A stretch of 64,000 nucleotides of DNA from Acidaminobacter sp964416305. Its GTDB lineage: Bacteria > Bacillota > Clostridia > Peptostreptococcales > Acidaminobacteraceae. Both the position numbers and the translations under genes were made by a program. Positions within the stretch are counted from its first letter, which is position 1. Each line of letters begins with the position of its first letter. The stretch covers positions 53,259 through 117,258 of the forward strand of contig CAYQDM010000008.1 of NCBI GenBank assembly GCA_964416305.1. The letters are read 5' to 3'. Below the pieces are notes generated by a model, which ran no database searches, was not told where the DNA came from, and saw only the letters and a list, made by a program, of their open reading frames with translations. Of this stretch, positions 15,734 to 25,380 are shown in pieces.

Positions 15734-16531
15734 ATGCTCACGATTCGCGAATACGCCCGTCCCCAAACCATGGACGAGGCCATGACACTTCTGAAATCCA
15801 ACAAGAAGTCTCAGGTCCTCGGCGGTGGCATGCTGATGCTGAAGCTTGGCGACAAAACGATTGACCTCGCAGTGGACCTTGTTGACCTCGGCCTCGACTA
15901 CATAAAACCTATCGAGAATGCCATGGAAATTGGTGCTATGGCGACCTTCCACAGCATTGAAACGGATCCTTACTTAAAGAACTGCTTCTCCGGCATGTGG
16001 AGCGACGCTATGAAGTATATCGTCGGCGTCCAGTTCCGAAACCTCGCGACCCTGGGCGCGACCGCCTACAGCAAGTATGCGTTCTCCGACCCGAACACGG
16101 CCCTCCTCGCTCTCGACGCAGAGCTCGTCATGTACGGCGACCGCCGCATGGCCTTTGACGAATTCCTCGCGAAGCGCAAGCGCCGCTTTGATATCCTTGA
16201 AAAAATCGTCATCAAGAATCCGGAAACCACGAAGGCGGCCTTCGACTCCATCCGCCGCTCCAAGGGCGACTTCGCCGTCCTGAATGCCGCTGCTTCGGTC
16301 TGTGATGGCAAATACCGCATCTCCGTGGGCATCCGTCCGCGCGTGGCTAAGCTTGCCGCAGGGGCCATGGACTACCTGAACGAAAATGGCCTTACCCCTG
16401 AGACCGCCAAAACCGCTGCCAAGATGGCAGCCGATGAACTCGATTTCGCCACCAACCTCCGCGCGTCCGGAGAGTACCGCAAAGCCGTCGCCCCAGCGCT
16501 GATCGAGCGCGTGCTGCTCAAACTGCTATAG
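15734..16531 (+). CDS. xdhB: Molybdenum hydroxylase (xanthine dehydrogenase-type) FAD subunit
   Basis: A 265-residue FAD-binding subunit that passes electrons from the iron-sulfur clusters to the acceptor. It starts MLTIREYARPQTMDEA; the FAD-binding turn is LGGGMLMLK, and the central VQFRNLATLGATAY matches the family NRATIGGN region. The C-terminal CO_deh_flav_C part is present. ATG 15734 is chosen because GAGGAGG lies 9 nt before it; a longer frame from 15554 would run through the structured leader. xdhC follows after 21 nt. Substrate (xanthine, other purine or another N-heterocycle) cannot be read from the sequence. Confidence 0.88.
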   Translation: MLTIREYARPQTMDEAMTLLKSNKKSQVLGGGMLMLKLGDKTIDLAVDLVDLGLDYIKPIENAMEIGAMATFHSIETDPYLKNCFSGMWSDAMKYIVGVQFRNLATLGATAYSKYAFSDPNTALLALDAELVMYGDRRMAFDEFLAKRKRRFDILEKIVIKNPETTKAAFDSIRRSKGDFAVLNAAASVCDGKYRISVGIRPRVAKLAAGAMDYLNENGLTPETAKTAAKMAADELDFATNLRASGEYRKAVAPALIERVLLKLL

Positions 16532-16552
16532 GCCTAAGGAGGATCAGTTCTT

Positions 16553-17002
16553 ATGAACATAACTTTGACTGTCAACGGCAAGAAACGTACCGCTGAAATC
16601 AGCCCGGATGATTTTCTTCTCGAAACCCTCCGCAGCCTCGGCTTCAAGAGCGTCAAGCGCGGCTGCGACACCGGCTCCTGCGGCCTCTGCACCGTTCTGG
16701 TGGAAGGCAAGCCCGTTCTGTCCTGCTCTTACTTAAGTGCCCGTGCCGATGGTCACGAGGTCACCACCATAGAAGGCGCCGGCGAAGAAGCCAAAAAAGT
16801 CGCCTCAGCCCTCGTCGGTGAAGGCGTCGAGCAATGCGGATTCTGCAGCCCGGGTCTCGTTCTCTCCATCCTCGGTATGAAAAAAGAGCTCGGCAGTAGT
16901 GCCACAGACGACCAGATCAAAAACTATCTCAACGGCAATCTCTGCCGCTGCACAGGCTACGAAGGCCAGCTCCGCGGCATTCGCCAATATTTGGAGGTAT
17001 AG
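16553..17002 (+). CDS. xdhC: Molybdenum hydroxylase [2Fe-2S] subunit
   Basis: A 149-residue electron-transfer subunit with two [2Fe-2S] clusters. The plant-ferredoxin-type cluster is bound by CDTGSCGLC plus a downstream Cys (VLSCSY). The second cluster is bound by CGFC and CRCTGYE in the all-helical C-terminal domain. Full length for the family. It begins 21 nt after xdhB with AAGGAGGAT ahead of it, and xdhA follows after 3 nt. A copy of the GACCATCGGC motif encodes R-A-D-G-H in the hinge between the domains. Confidence 0.92.
   Translation: MNITLTVNGKKRTAEISPDDFLLETLRSLGFKSVKRGCDTGSCGLCTVLVEGKPVLSCSYLSARADGHEVTTIEGAGEEAKKVASALVGEGVEQCGFCSPGLVLSILGMKKELGSSATDDQIKNYLNGNLCRCTGYEGQLRGIRQYLEV
16745..16754 (-). 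repeat. GACCATCGGC motif, inside CDS
   Basis: Exact consensus copy on the minus strand, in the interdomain loop of xdhC. It is the last copy for about 15 kb. Confidence 0.8.
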
Positions 17003-17005
17003 TGT

Positions 17006-19312
17006 ATGAAGGTGATCGGTAAATCCTATGACAAGAAGGACGGCATCCGCCTCGCAATGGGCGCGCCGGCTTACACGGAAGACCTCTACGATACCAAGAG
17101 CTATTTGACCGTTAAACTGCTCCGCAGCCCGCACCCGTTTGCGCGGATCGTAAACATAGACACTTCCGAGGCGTTGGCGCTGGAAGGCGTCGTTGCCGTC
17201 TACACTCACCACGATGTACCTAAGACTCAATATACCCGCGCCGGCCAGAACTTCCCTGAGCCGTCCAACTACGACAAGCGCATGCTGGACGAGTACGTCC
17301 GTTATGTTGGTGACGAAGTCGCCATCATTGCCGCTGAAACTGAGCGCGTTGCCGAAGAGGCCATGAAGCTGATCAAAGTGGAGTATGAAGTCTTTGAGCC
17401 GGTTGTGGACGCCGAGAAGGCTATTGGTCATCCGTCCGTCATTCATCCGGAAGGTGTCGTCGAGAAAATCCCTTCAGGTGTTGACGTAGAAAACAATATC
17501 GCAGCGACTTATGTGCTTGCTTATGGCAACCTTGAGGAAGCTTTCAGCAAGTGTACCCATGTGGTCGAGCACAAGTATTATACTCAGGCACAGGCTCACG
17601 TCATGATGGAGACCCACCGATCCAACGCCCACCTGGATCACAATGACCGCTTGGTGGTCACGACCTCTACCCAGGTGCCGTTCCACGCACGCCGTATTTT
17701 GGCCCATGCCCTTGACCTCCCGGTGTCCAAGATCCGCGTAATCAAGCCTCGCATAGGCGGCGGCTTTGGCGGTAAGCAGGCCCTTCATACGGAGTTCTAC
17801 ACGGCTTTCGTTACCCTGAAAACCGGCCGTCCTTCCATGCTGACCTACACCCGCAAGGAAGCTTTTGAATCCACTTACACCCGCCACCCAATGGTCTTTA
17901 CTTATAAGGTAGGAGCCGATGATGCAGGCATCATTCGCGCCATCAAAGTCAACGGCATCTCGGATACCGGCGCTTATGGCGAGCACGCCCGCACGGTTTT
18001 CAGCGCCGCTTGCCTCAAAGTTCTTTCCATGTACAACAAAATGGAAGCCTTCGACTTCGAGGGCAACGTGGTCTACACCAACCGTACACCGGGCGGCGCC
18101 CTTCGCGGCTACGGCACCACACAGGGTGTCTTTGCGATTGAGTCTGCCATCAATGAGTTAGCGCATCAAATGGCTATGGATCCATGTTTGATTCGTGAAC
18201 TCAACCATACCGCAGAAGGGGAAACTCATCTGGTCTATAGAGCCTTTGGCTCGGACGGCATCAAAAAGCCGCTCAAACTCATTGAAAACAACAAAATGTC
18301 CACCTGTATTGAGCATGGCAAAAAGCTTATTGGGTGGGATGAGAAATACGGCAAGCCTCAGGTCAACGGCAATAAGGTCAGAGGCGTCGGCATGGCACTT
18401 TCCATGCAGGGCTCCGGCATTCCGAGCATCGACATGGGCGCGGCTATCATTAAACTGAACGAAGACGGCAGCTTCAACCTCATGATGGGCGCTACGGATC
18501 TGGGCACGGGTTCAGATACGGTATTGGCTCAGATCGCCGCTGAGGTGCTCAGTGTGCCTCTTGAAAAGATCAGCGTCCACTCCTCAGATACAGACGTGAC
18601 GCCGTTCGACGTTGGCGCTTATGCGTCCAGTACGACTTATATCACAGGTACCGCGGTCATTAACGCAGCAGAGGATATCAGATCACAGATCCTGAATGAA
18701 GGCGCGGCAATGATTGAAGAAGCCCCTGAGCAGTGTGAATATGACGGCGAGCGCGTCTTCTGCGGTGAAAAATCCATCAATCTCGCGGATCTTGCCATGA
18801 AGCTCCTCTATGTCAAGAATCAGAAGCAGCTGGTCGGTCACGGCTCCCATGTCACGGAGAAATCCCCACCGCCGTTCCTTGCAGGCTTTGCGGAAGTCGA
18901 AGTGGATATGGACACCGGTGAGTTTGACATCATCAACTACGTGGCTTCCGTCGACGGCGGCGCCATCCTCAACCCTAAGCTGGCATTGATCCAGATGGAG
19001 GGCGGCCTCGTCCAGGGTATGGGCATGGCAGTCTTTGAAGACGTGAAGTTTATTGACGGCAAGCTGAAGACGAACTCACTCCTTGAGTACAAGATTCCAA
19101 CCCGCAGTGATGTGCCTAAGATCACCGTAGACTTTGTCGAAAGCTACGAGCCGTCCGGACCATTCGGCGGTAAGTCCGTAGGCGAGGTCTGCATCAATAC
19201 GCCGAGCCCGGCAATTGCAGACGCGATCTTCAACGCGACAGGTGTTCGGATCAGAAAACTGCCGGTGACCCCAGAGAAGATTATTTTGGGTAAACTGGGA
19301 CACGACGTTTAA
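17006..19312 (+). CDS. xdhA: Molybdenum hydroxylase molybdopterin-binding subunit
   Basis: A 768-residue catalytic subunit of the xanthine oxidase family. The N-terminal a/b hammerhead domain (about 15-125) is followed by the molybdopterin-binding domain with GGGFGGKQ (about 251-258), the RGYGTTQG block, the Gln-loop region MGATDLGTGSDTVLAQIAAE and a C-terminal GGKSVGEV containing the conserved catalytic glutamate. ATG 17006 has TTGGAGG before it. It ends the operon, with a terminator 31 nt after the stop. Known family members oxidise purines, nicotinate or aromatic acyl-CoA. Absence of a CoA-type domain favours a heterocycle, but this is open. Confidence 0.9.
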   Translation: MKVIGKSYDKKDGIRLAMGAPAYTEDLYDTKSYLTVKLLRSPHPFARIVNIDTSEALALEGVVAVYTHHDVPKTQYTRAGQNFPEPSNYDKRMLDEYVRYVGDEVAIIAAETERVAEEAMKLIKVEYEVFEPVVDAEKAIGHPSVIHPEGVVEKIPSGVDVENNIAATYVLAYGNLEEAFSKCTHVVEHKYYTQAQAHVMMETHRSNAHLDHNDRLVVTTSTQVPFHARRILAHALDLPVSKIRVIKPRIGGGFGGKQALHTEFYTAFVTLKTGRPSMLTYTRKEAFESTYTRHPMVFTYKVGADDAGIIRAIKVNGISDTGAYGEHARTVFSAACLKVLSMYNKMEAFDFEGNVVYTNRTPGGALRGYGTTQGVFAIESAINELAHQMAMDPCLIRELNHTAEGETHLVYRAFGSDGIKKPLKLIENNKMSTCIEHGKKLIGWDEKYGKPQVNGNKVRGVGMALSMQGSGIPSIDMGAAIIKLNEDGSFNLMMGATDLGTGSDTVLAQIAAEVLSVPLEKISVHSSDTDVTPFDVGAYASSTTYITGTAVINAAEDIRSQILNEGAAMIEEAPEQCEYDGERVFCGEKSINLADLAMKLLYVKNQKQLVGHGSHVTEKSPPPFLAGFAEVEVDMDTGEFDIINYVASVDGGAILNPKLALIQMEGGLVQGMGMAVFEDVKFIDGKLKTNSLLEYKIPTRSDVPKITVDFVESYEPSGPFGGKSVGEVCINTPSPAIADAIFNATGVRIRKLPVTPEKIILGKLGHDV

Positions 19313-19342
19313 TATTGAATTGAATCAAAATATTGTCATGAG

Positions 19343-19373
19343 CGGGTCGGAGCAATTGCTTCGGCCCGTTTTT
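19343..19373 (+). terminator. Intrinsic terminator of the xdh operon
   Basis: CGGGTCGGAGC / GCTTCGGCCCG stem, AATT loop, then TTTTT. Confidence 0.85.
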
Positions 19374-19421
19374 ACGTTCCAGACTTTTTATCGAACAAAG
19401 TATTAAATTCCTCTGAAACGT

Positions 19422-19450
19422 TTGCGCGGACTTGTATTAAGGGCTATAAT
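19422..19450 (+). promoter_or_regulatory. SigA-type promoter of the S41 protease gene
   Basis: TTGCGC, 17 nt, TATAAT, 34 nt before the start codon. Confidence 0.7.
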
Positions 19451-19483
19451 GAAAAGGACGGACTGTATGAGGAGGTCATGGAC

Positions 19484-20866
19484 ATGAAAAGGATTTATCG
19501 CATTCTGACGCTGTGCTTACTTATGTTAACCTTGGTAATTCCTGGCGGATTCTCGGCGGAAGCAGAGGCAACTATGGATACTGAGCTGCTGGAGTGGATG
19601 CGCGGCTATGTTAAGGAGAACTATTACCTTGAAGTCAATGACGCCCAATTGAACGAAGGCATGCTGAAGGGCATGCTGGAAACCCTGGATCCCTACAGTA
19701 CCTATCTCACCAAAGATGAAATGACAGAGCTCTTCCAGAGCCTCAACAATAGTTTTGAAGGCGTTGGCATGTATCTGATTGAAGCCAAGCCTTACATACG
19801 CGTTCACAAAGTGATTCCGGGATCGCCTGCAGAGAAAGCGGGCATTCTGGCAGATGATCTAATTGTTTCGGTAGACGACGAGAGCATTCATGGCCAGTCC
19901 CTTGAAGTGGTTGTCGCAAAAATCAAAGGCCCGGCAGGCACTCAGGTCAAGCTGGGGATTCAGAGACCGGGCAAGACCAGTGCCCTTTCCTTTATGTTGA
20001 CACGTGAGAAAATCACGATAGAAAGTGTGTCTTCAAAAGTGATTGAGGGCTCTATAGGCTATATCAAGCTGGAGGACTTTGGCTTTGGTGTGGAAGATAA
20101 ATTCAGGCAAGCGGTTTCCGGGTTCAAGAACCGGGGTATTAAAAAGCTTGTTGTGGATTTAAGAGGGAACCCGGGCGGCTATCTGGATGCTGCTGTAGAT
20201 ATAGCGGACACGCTTCTGCCCATGGGCTCAAAAATTGTAACCGTGGATTACAGGCGAGAAGCGGATGATACGGAGTATGCCAAACGCGCCGGTTTTGACG
20301 GTGAGATAGCGGTCTTGATAGATGGCAAATCTGCAAGCGCTTCAGAAGTTTTGACAGCGGCCTTAATAGGAAGGGAAAACATTAAGGTCTTTGGTGAGAC
20401 AAGTTATGGAAAAGGATTGGTTCAGGAAGTCAGGCGTCTCTCTTCAGGGGATGGCGTCAAACTGACCATTGCGGAATATTACGGGCCGAACGGCCTGAAG
20501 ATACAGGGCGTCGGCATTGCGCCGGATGTGGAAGTCATAGATAAAGGTTCAGATCTTTCGCCTTTTAAAGCTCTGGCACCGTTTTATTACACCGGACCTT
20601 TGAAAACCGGAGAAACTTCTGTGTCAGCACTGGCTCTGCAGCAAAGGCTGAATATTTTGGGCTATGACCTGCAGCTCAGCGGTGTGTTTGACAGTGAAAC
20701 AAAGCTGGCCTTGAGCGGTTATGAGCAGAAGATCAACACTCAGGTGGACGGACTGTTGGATGAGACTGTAAAAAAATCTATTGATAGAGCGATATTCGAA
20801 CGCTATAATCAAGTTGTGGCCGACGAGCCTCTCGTAAAAAGCCTGGAATGGTTGAAAACACAATAA
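19484..20866 (+). CDS. C-terminal processing protease, S41 family, with peptidoglycan-binding domain
   Basis: A 460-residue exported serine protease of the CtpA/CtpB type. A signal peptide (residues 1-25), a short helical region with LDPYSTYLT, a PDZ domain (about 85-165) and the S41 core follow in order. The serine lies in SASASEVL (about 283-290) and the general-base lysine in SYGKGLVQ (about 309). Residues about 375-455 form a peptidoglycan-binding-1 domain. ATG 19484 is chosen over ATG 19478 because GAGGAGGT sits 8 nt before it. It lies between the xdh operon and the surface-layer genes, so processing of envelope proteins is a reasonable guess. Confidence 0.92.
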   Translation: MKRIYRILTLCLLMLTLVIPGGFSAEAEATMDTELLEWMRGYVKENYYLEVNDAQLNEGMLKGMLETLDPYSTYLTKDEMTELFQSLNNSFEGVGMYLIEAKPYIRVHKVIPGSPAEKAGILADDLIVSVDDESIHGQSLEVVVAKIKGPAGTQVKLGIQRPGKTSALSFMLTREKITIESVSSKVIEGSIGYIKLEDFGFGVEDKFRQAVSGFKNRGIKKLVVDLRGNPGGYLDAAVDIADTLLPMGSKIVTVDYRREADDTEYAKRAGFDGEIAVLIDGKSASASEVLTAALIGRENIKVFGETSYGKGLVQEVRRLSSGDGVKLTIAEYYGPNGLKIQGVGIAPDVEVIDKGSDLSPFKALAPFYYTGPLKTGETSVSALALQQRLNILGYDLQLSGVFDSETKLALSGYEQKINTQVDGLLDETVKKSIDRAIFERYNQVVADEPLVKSLEWLKTQ

Positions 20867-21112
20867 TCCACATTATACACAGAATACACAAATAAATTTA
20901 TATGGCTTTTGTAGGTTATCCACAAAATCCACACAAATAATTGTTACACGAATTTTACACCTATCCCTACACCCCTTGGCATTAGCGGCTTTCGCCGTTT
21001 TGCAATATGTAATATAACTGTAACGGGCGTTTCCCTGAAACTGGGGTATAATCAAACGTGTAGAGCATTGTAATTGCTCATTTTACAGTTGTATTACAAA
21101 ACGTTTGGTTGG

Positions 21113-21141
21113 TTGCTCCACTTCCTTCCAAATGGTATAAT
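21113..21141 (+). promoter_or_regulatory. SigA-type promoter of the first S-layer gene
   Basis: TTGCTC, 17 nt, TATAAT, giving a leader of about 120 nt with a GTGGAGTTTC / GAACTCTGCAC hairpin. A second TATAAT preceded by GGGG is at 21047-21052, so there may be two promoters, as expected for an abundant surface protein. Confidence 0.65.
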
Positions 21142-21271
21142 CTGTTGCAGAAGGTGGAGTTTCATTATGAACTCTGCACCAGATGACCTAGTCGACAGCC
21201 TCTGAGAAGGGTAAGGCTGAAGACGCAGTACAATACCCTTCACACACTCATTAAAAGGGAGGAATTTGCAG

Positions 21272-24082
21272 ATGAAGAGAGTACTTTCTCTCGTCCTGGC
21301 ACTCGTATTAGTGCTTGGGATGATCCCAATGGGCTTTGCGGCTGATGCTACAGCAGGCCAAATGCTCAAGGGATACGGCATCATTGTAGGCGACGAAACT
21401 GGTAACCTCAATGAAGATCAAAACTTGAACCGCGCAGAAATGATGGTAGTATTAGCTAGAATGATGGGTAAAGGCGGCGAAGCTGAAACTTTCGCGCTTC
21501 CATCAACTTTCACTGATCTTGAAGGCTTCGGCTGGGCGGTTCCATGGATCGCTTACGCAGAAATGAACGATTGGACTGAAGGCGTTGGCGCTAACATGTT
21601 CAACCCAGCAGGCAACGTTACTGCTCAAGAAGCTGCTGTATTTATGCTTAAAGCACTCGGCTACGAAGCTGACGTCGACTTCAACTGGACTAACGCAGTT
21701 GAGTTCGCAACAGCTAAAGGCCTCTTTGCTGGCGTAAGCACTCCAGCTGGCAGCGCAATCCTTCGTGGTGATCTCTTCACTATGATGATTACAACTCTTA
21801 ACACTGAAGTTAAGTCCGGTGCTGGCAAACTTGGTATCGTTCTTGGCTACATGGAAGAGCCTGTTCTCGCAGTTAAGAAAGTCTCCGCTACTAACCTGAT
21901 TCAAGTTGTCATTGAGTTTAATGGCGCTGATTGGGCGGACGAAGATGAAGTAACTGATGTTGAGAACTATACTCTTGAAGATGAAGATGAAGACGATATT
22001 CTTTCTCAAGATGATGATGTTGTAACAGTTGCTGATGTTGATGTTAATGGTAAAGTTGTAACTTTGACACTCAATGCACCTGTCGATCAGCAGACAGAAG
22101 CCGTACTCGTTATTTCTGATGATGTGCTTCCTGCAGAAACGAAGTTTGATGTTGAATTCCTCGACACAAAACTTCCTAAAGCAATCAGTGCAAAAGTCAT
22201 TGGTAATGACACAATTAAAGTTACTTTTGATGAGCCTATCAATGATGAAAAGTCTTTAGCTTCTGATTTCGAAGTTGAAGATGGCGATTTCTTTATCAAA
22301 TCTGTTGACTTTGTCAACAACAATACTGAAGCTAACATTGAACTTTACACTGAACTTGAAGAAGGTACAGTAAAAGTTGAAGTTGGAGCAGGTGTTGAAG
22401 ATTACGCAGGTTTTGGTGTTCTTAGAACTTCGTTTGATGTAAAAGTCGTAGTTGATAACGAAGCACCTTATGTCACTGGATTTAAAGATGCAAAAGCAAA
22501 CAGCATCACATTACTCTTCAATGAAGATATTGAAATCAATGAAGAAGAATATGAAGCTGGTGATATTTATCACACAAATACAAGTAACCCTGCAACAGTT
22601 AGCGAAGTATCTGGAAACCAACTTAAATTGACATTTGCTGTTGGTAACGAACTTCCTAATGGTACATCTTACATTTATATTCTCAAAGATTCTGTCAACG
22701 ATCTTTGGGACAATACAAATGCTAAGATAATTGCTACAGTAACTGTAACTCCAGACGAGACTAAACCTGTTATTGAAAAGATCAAAGTTGTTGATGAACA
22801 AACAATTGAAATTACTTTCAGCGAAGATATTGATGAAGAATCAGCTGAAGAAGTAGACAACTACAGCTTGCTTAAGAGTGGTTCCGTAGTTGAAGATATG
22901 ATCACAGGCATTTCGATGAAAGATGGCAAAACTGATGTTGTGGTTGTCACTTTTGATGAAGAGCTTGTAGGTAAGTATTCAATTGTAGTACAAAAGGTTG
23001 AAGATTTAGCTGGAAATGTTATGGCAAAAGCTACTGTTGAGTTCACAGTAGATGACATGACTGCTCCAGGCGTAGATCCGAAATTTTCAGCTAAACTTTA
23101 CAATGCTGATAAAGCAACTCAACTTGTTGTTGTAAGATTCGGCGAAGCTATGGCTACTTCTGGCAAGTACGCTGTAAATGATCTTGAAAAGTATATTCTG
23201 GTAGTTGGCGACGATAAATACGATCTTGCCGATGTTGATGATGTTACAATTTCAGTAGTTGATGGTGGTAAATCTGTTGAGATAAAAATTCCGGCAGTTG
23301 AAATTCCACTTGAAAGTGGCGTCGATTACGAAATTATTGTAAGTAGAGTTGCAGATGTTGCTGGCAATTATACTGCTGCTCTTTCTACAACTGTTCTTGT
23401 CGCTAAGGCAGGTTCTGTTGAAGTTGATACTGTTGAATTAGTTACTTCTAAGAAAGCAGAAGTTACTTTCAAAGATGAACTTAAGACGATTGACAGTGGA
23501 GACATGATGTTCTACACTTCTGACGACGCTATTGCGATCTCAAGAGTATCCGCAACTCTCGATAAAGATGGCAATACAGTTCTGACTTTCACATTTGTTG
23601 AAGAAGTTGGTACAGATGCGAAGGTTGATGACGTAGCAATCAGATTTGCAATTGTAGATGATGGCGATGACGATGGTATCGTTTCTAAGAATAAGTACAA
23701 TGAGGTTGTAGCTGCCTACGATGAAATGATTGAAGATGCTGCAGCTCCAGAAGTTGATGAAGTTTACTTCTATGATGCAGATCATATCTTCGTCGAGTTC
23801 ACTGAAGAGATTAACTCCTTCACAGTGGCAAATGCTGGTAAGAATGGATTCTCTACAACAGGTGGAACTTACTGGAGATCATATCAAGTAGCAGCTAATA
23901 TTATCGTACTCGTATCTGATGATTCCGACTTTACGAAAAATACTAACGTAAGTTACAGCGCAAATGCTGGAATCTCTGATTGGGAAGATAATGAAGTGGC
24001 TAGTTTCTCAAGAAGTGATGTTCTTGAAGTTGTCGGAACTACTGGTGCACTTTACGATTTTTTCACAGGCTTACTTGATTAA
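21272..24082 (+). CDS. S-layer protein: three SLH motifs and repeated Ig-like domains
   Basis: A 936-residue exported surface protein. A signal peptide ends near GFAADA. Three SLH motifs (about 28-190) contain the LNRAEMMVVLARMM, ITAQEAAVFMLKALGY-type and ILRGDLFTMMITTL blocks; they anchor the protein to cell-wall polymer. The rest is a chain of beta-sandwich domains of the Big_5/SbsA type, each starting with a V-x-V-x-F-x-E-x-I strand, and is very acidic. ATG 21272 follows AAAGGGAGG. Composition is more AT-rich than the kam and liv genes. It is closely related to the protein at 28528: both contain EAMATSGKYAVNDLEKY. It is probably a main S-layer subunit. Confidence 0.9.
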   Translation: MKRVLSLVLALVLVLGMIPMGFAADATAGQMLKGYGIIVGDETGNLNEDQNLNRAEMMVVLARMMGKGGEAETFALPSTFTDLEGFGWAVPWIAYAEMNDWTEGVGANMFNPAGNVTAQEAAVFMLKALGYEADVDFNWTNAVEFATAKGLFAGVSTPAGSAILRGDLFTMMITTLNTEVKSGAGKLGIVLGYMEEPVLAVKKVSATNLIQVVIEFNGADWADEDEVTDVENYTLEDEDEDDILSQDDDVVTVADVDVNGKVVTLTLNAPVDQQTEAVLVISDDVLPAETKFDVEFLDTKLPKAISAKVIGNDTIKVTFDEPINDEKSLASDFEVEDGDFFIKSVDFVNNNTEANIELYTELEEGTVKVEVGAGVEDYAGFGVLRTSFDVKVVVDNEAPYVTGFKDAKANSITLLFNEDIEINEEEYEAGDIYHTNTSNPATVSEVSGNQLKLTFAVGNELPNGTSYIYILKDSVNDLWDNTNAKIIATVTVTPDETKPVIEKIKVVDEQTIEITFSEDIDEESAEEVDNYSLLKSGSVVEDMITGISMKDGKTDVVVVTFDEELVGKYSIVVQKVEDLAGNVMAKATVEFTVDDMTAPGVDPKFSAKLYNADKATQLVVVRFGEAMATSGKYAVNDLEKYILVVGDDKYDLADVDDVTISVVDGGKSVEIKIPAVEIPLESGVDYEIIVSRVADVAGNYTAALSTTVLVAKAGSVEVDTVELVTSKKAEVTFKDELKTIDSGDMMFYTSDDAIAISRVSATLDKDGNTVLTFTFVEEVGTDAKVDDVAIRFAIVDDGDDDGIVSKNKYNEVVAAYDEMIEDAAAPEVDEVYFYDADHIFVEFTEEINSFTVANAGKNGFSTTGGTYWRSYQVAANIIVLVSDDSDFTKNTNVSYSANAGISDWEDNEVASFSRSDVLEVVGTTGALYDFFTGLLD

Positions 24083-24114
24083 TTAGGTTTATGATTCTGA
24101 AATTAATTTTAGGG

Positions 24115-24145
24115 GCAGAGATTCTATGAATCTCTGCTTCTTTAC
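24115..24145 (+). terminator. Intrinsic terminator of the first S-layer gene
   Basis: GCAGAGATTC / GAATCTCTGC with a 3 nt loop then TTCTTTA. A similar hairpin (GGGATTC / GAATCCC) is repeated near 24598-24615. Confidence 0.75.
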
Positions 24146-24193
24146 GTTTAGTGCCTGGCATATTTTCCGGGACATGCCCGTACTATAGATTAA

Positions 24194-24420
24194 CCCGTAC
24201 CTGATACCGTCATTGAAGTTGAGGAAGTTGTTAATAATTTTATGCAGTGATTGCAAGGTTTGTAGAGATTAGTCAGAGTAAAAAAGGATTTTGGGTGTCA
24301 GGTACAAATAGTGAAGATGGTGAAATTGTTTTACAATTCATCACAAGTCTTTAAGCAGCCTCTCAATACATTGAGGGGTTGCTTTTCTTTTGGTCAACTA
24401 TTCCCTAAATCACCAGGCCT
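24194..24420 (+). repeat. Long intergenic repeat module, copy 1
   Basis: It starts CCCGTACCTG, has GAAGTT...GAAGTTG, a middle TTGCAAGG...TAGAGA, a second GTACC-type half near 24296-24305, a CCTCTCAATA hairpin with GGTTGCTTTTCTTTT (24352-24387), and ends TTCCCTAAATCACC. The same order recurs in copy 3 at 24934-25160. Confidence 0.8.
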
Positions 24421-24423
24421 TGC

Positions 24424-24568
24424 TCGTACCTGTCAAGCGCAGTGAAGTTGCGGAAGTTGTTTGATGCTTGATGTAGTTATTGCAAGGCTTATAGAGAATG
24501 ACCTAATCAAAAAACGATTTCCGACTTGCCCGTACCTGTCACCATCTGTGAACTAAATGAAGTTGTTT
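24424..24568 (+). repeat. Long intergenic repeat module, partial copy 2
   Basis: Contains the CGTACCTGTCA...GAAGTTG...TTGCAAGGCTTATAGAGAATGAC...AACGATTT part, then runs into a fresh CCCGTACCTGTCACC...GAAGTTGTTT start at 24529. It looks like nested or tandem insertion. A hairpin (24598-24615) follows. Confidence 0.75.
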
Positions 24569-24714
24569 AGAGTGGCTCTAAGTCAATAGTTGGGGTGGGG
24601 ATTCAGTGAATCCCTGCTCCTTCGTTGTTTTGAGGGTATTATAGTTATGAAGTTAGAATTTAAGAATTCATGGCATGACAAAAAGAACCAGTGGCTACCG
24701 GAATGAGATTCGAG

Positions 24715-24930
24715 CTAAGAACAAATGTGCATAATCCTATTTCTAAAGCGGTCAAAGTCTCTCACGCCATAGCTCACACGTTTCAGAACCTTGATCTTGT
24801 TGTTGAAACCTTCTGTGCAGCCATTGGTGTATCCATATTTGAAGGCATTCAGAATCTCTTTGCTCCAGTTCCTAAAAGCAGTGATACAGGCGTTGAATTC
24901 CGGCAAACGCACTTGTTCAGCATATTGGAC
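24715..24930 (-). pseudogene. Remnant of an ISL3-family transposase (C-terminal end)
   Basis: About 70 codons on the minus strand reading VQYAEQVRLPEFNACI, NGCTEGFNNKIKVLKRVSYG and FDRFRNRIMHIC. This is the conserved C-terminal end of IS204/IS1001/IS1165 (ISL3) transposases. The N-terminal catalytic part is missing: the coding homology stops exactly where repeat copy 3 begins (24934). No terminal inverted repeats were found. It is an inactive fragment and evidence of past insertion. Confidence 0.85.
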
Positions 24931-24933
24931 CTG

Positions 24934-25160
24934 CCCGTACCTGTCACCGTCAGTGAAGTTAATGAAGTTGTTTTAAGTTTGATGTAGGTATTACAAGACT
25001 TATAGAGAACGACTTGAGCAAAGAACGATTTTCGGTACCAGGTATAAATGGTGAAGTTCGTGAAATTGATTTACAATTCAATCTGTTTCTACGGCAACCT
25101 CTCATCAGCTTCGACTGAGAGGTTGCTTTTCTTTTTGCAAACTGTTCCCTAAATCACCAT
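24934..25160 (+). repeat. Long intergenic repeat module, copy 3
   Basis: Most complete copy: CCCGTACCTGTCACCG, paired GAAGTT words, TTACAAGACTTATAGAGA, GGTACCAGGTA, the CCTCTCA...TGAGAGG hairpin with TTGCTTTTCTTTTT, then GTTCCCTAAATCACC. It abuts the transposase remnant. Downstream 25161-25380 is AT-rich and probably holds the wzz promoter. Confidence 0.8.
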
Positions 25161-25380
25161 TTAAAGAATTGTAGCCAATAATGCATAAAAATACCAATTA
25201 AGAGATCTGAAAACAATTTATCAAGGGAATTTACATAAGGTGCATTTTATAACAGAAGTATTAAATCAAACACAAATGGGTGTTTTCAACTGTTAAACTA
25301 TGGTAAACTAATATAGTGTCTTTGACATATGCAATTTCTTGGTAAAACGATTAACATCAATGAAAACGCTGGAGGATGAC

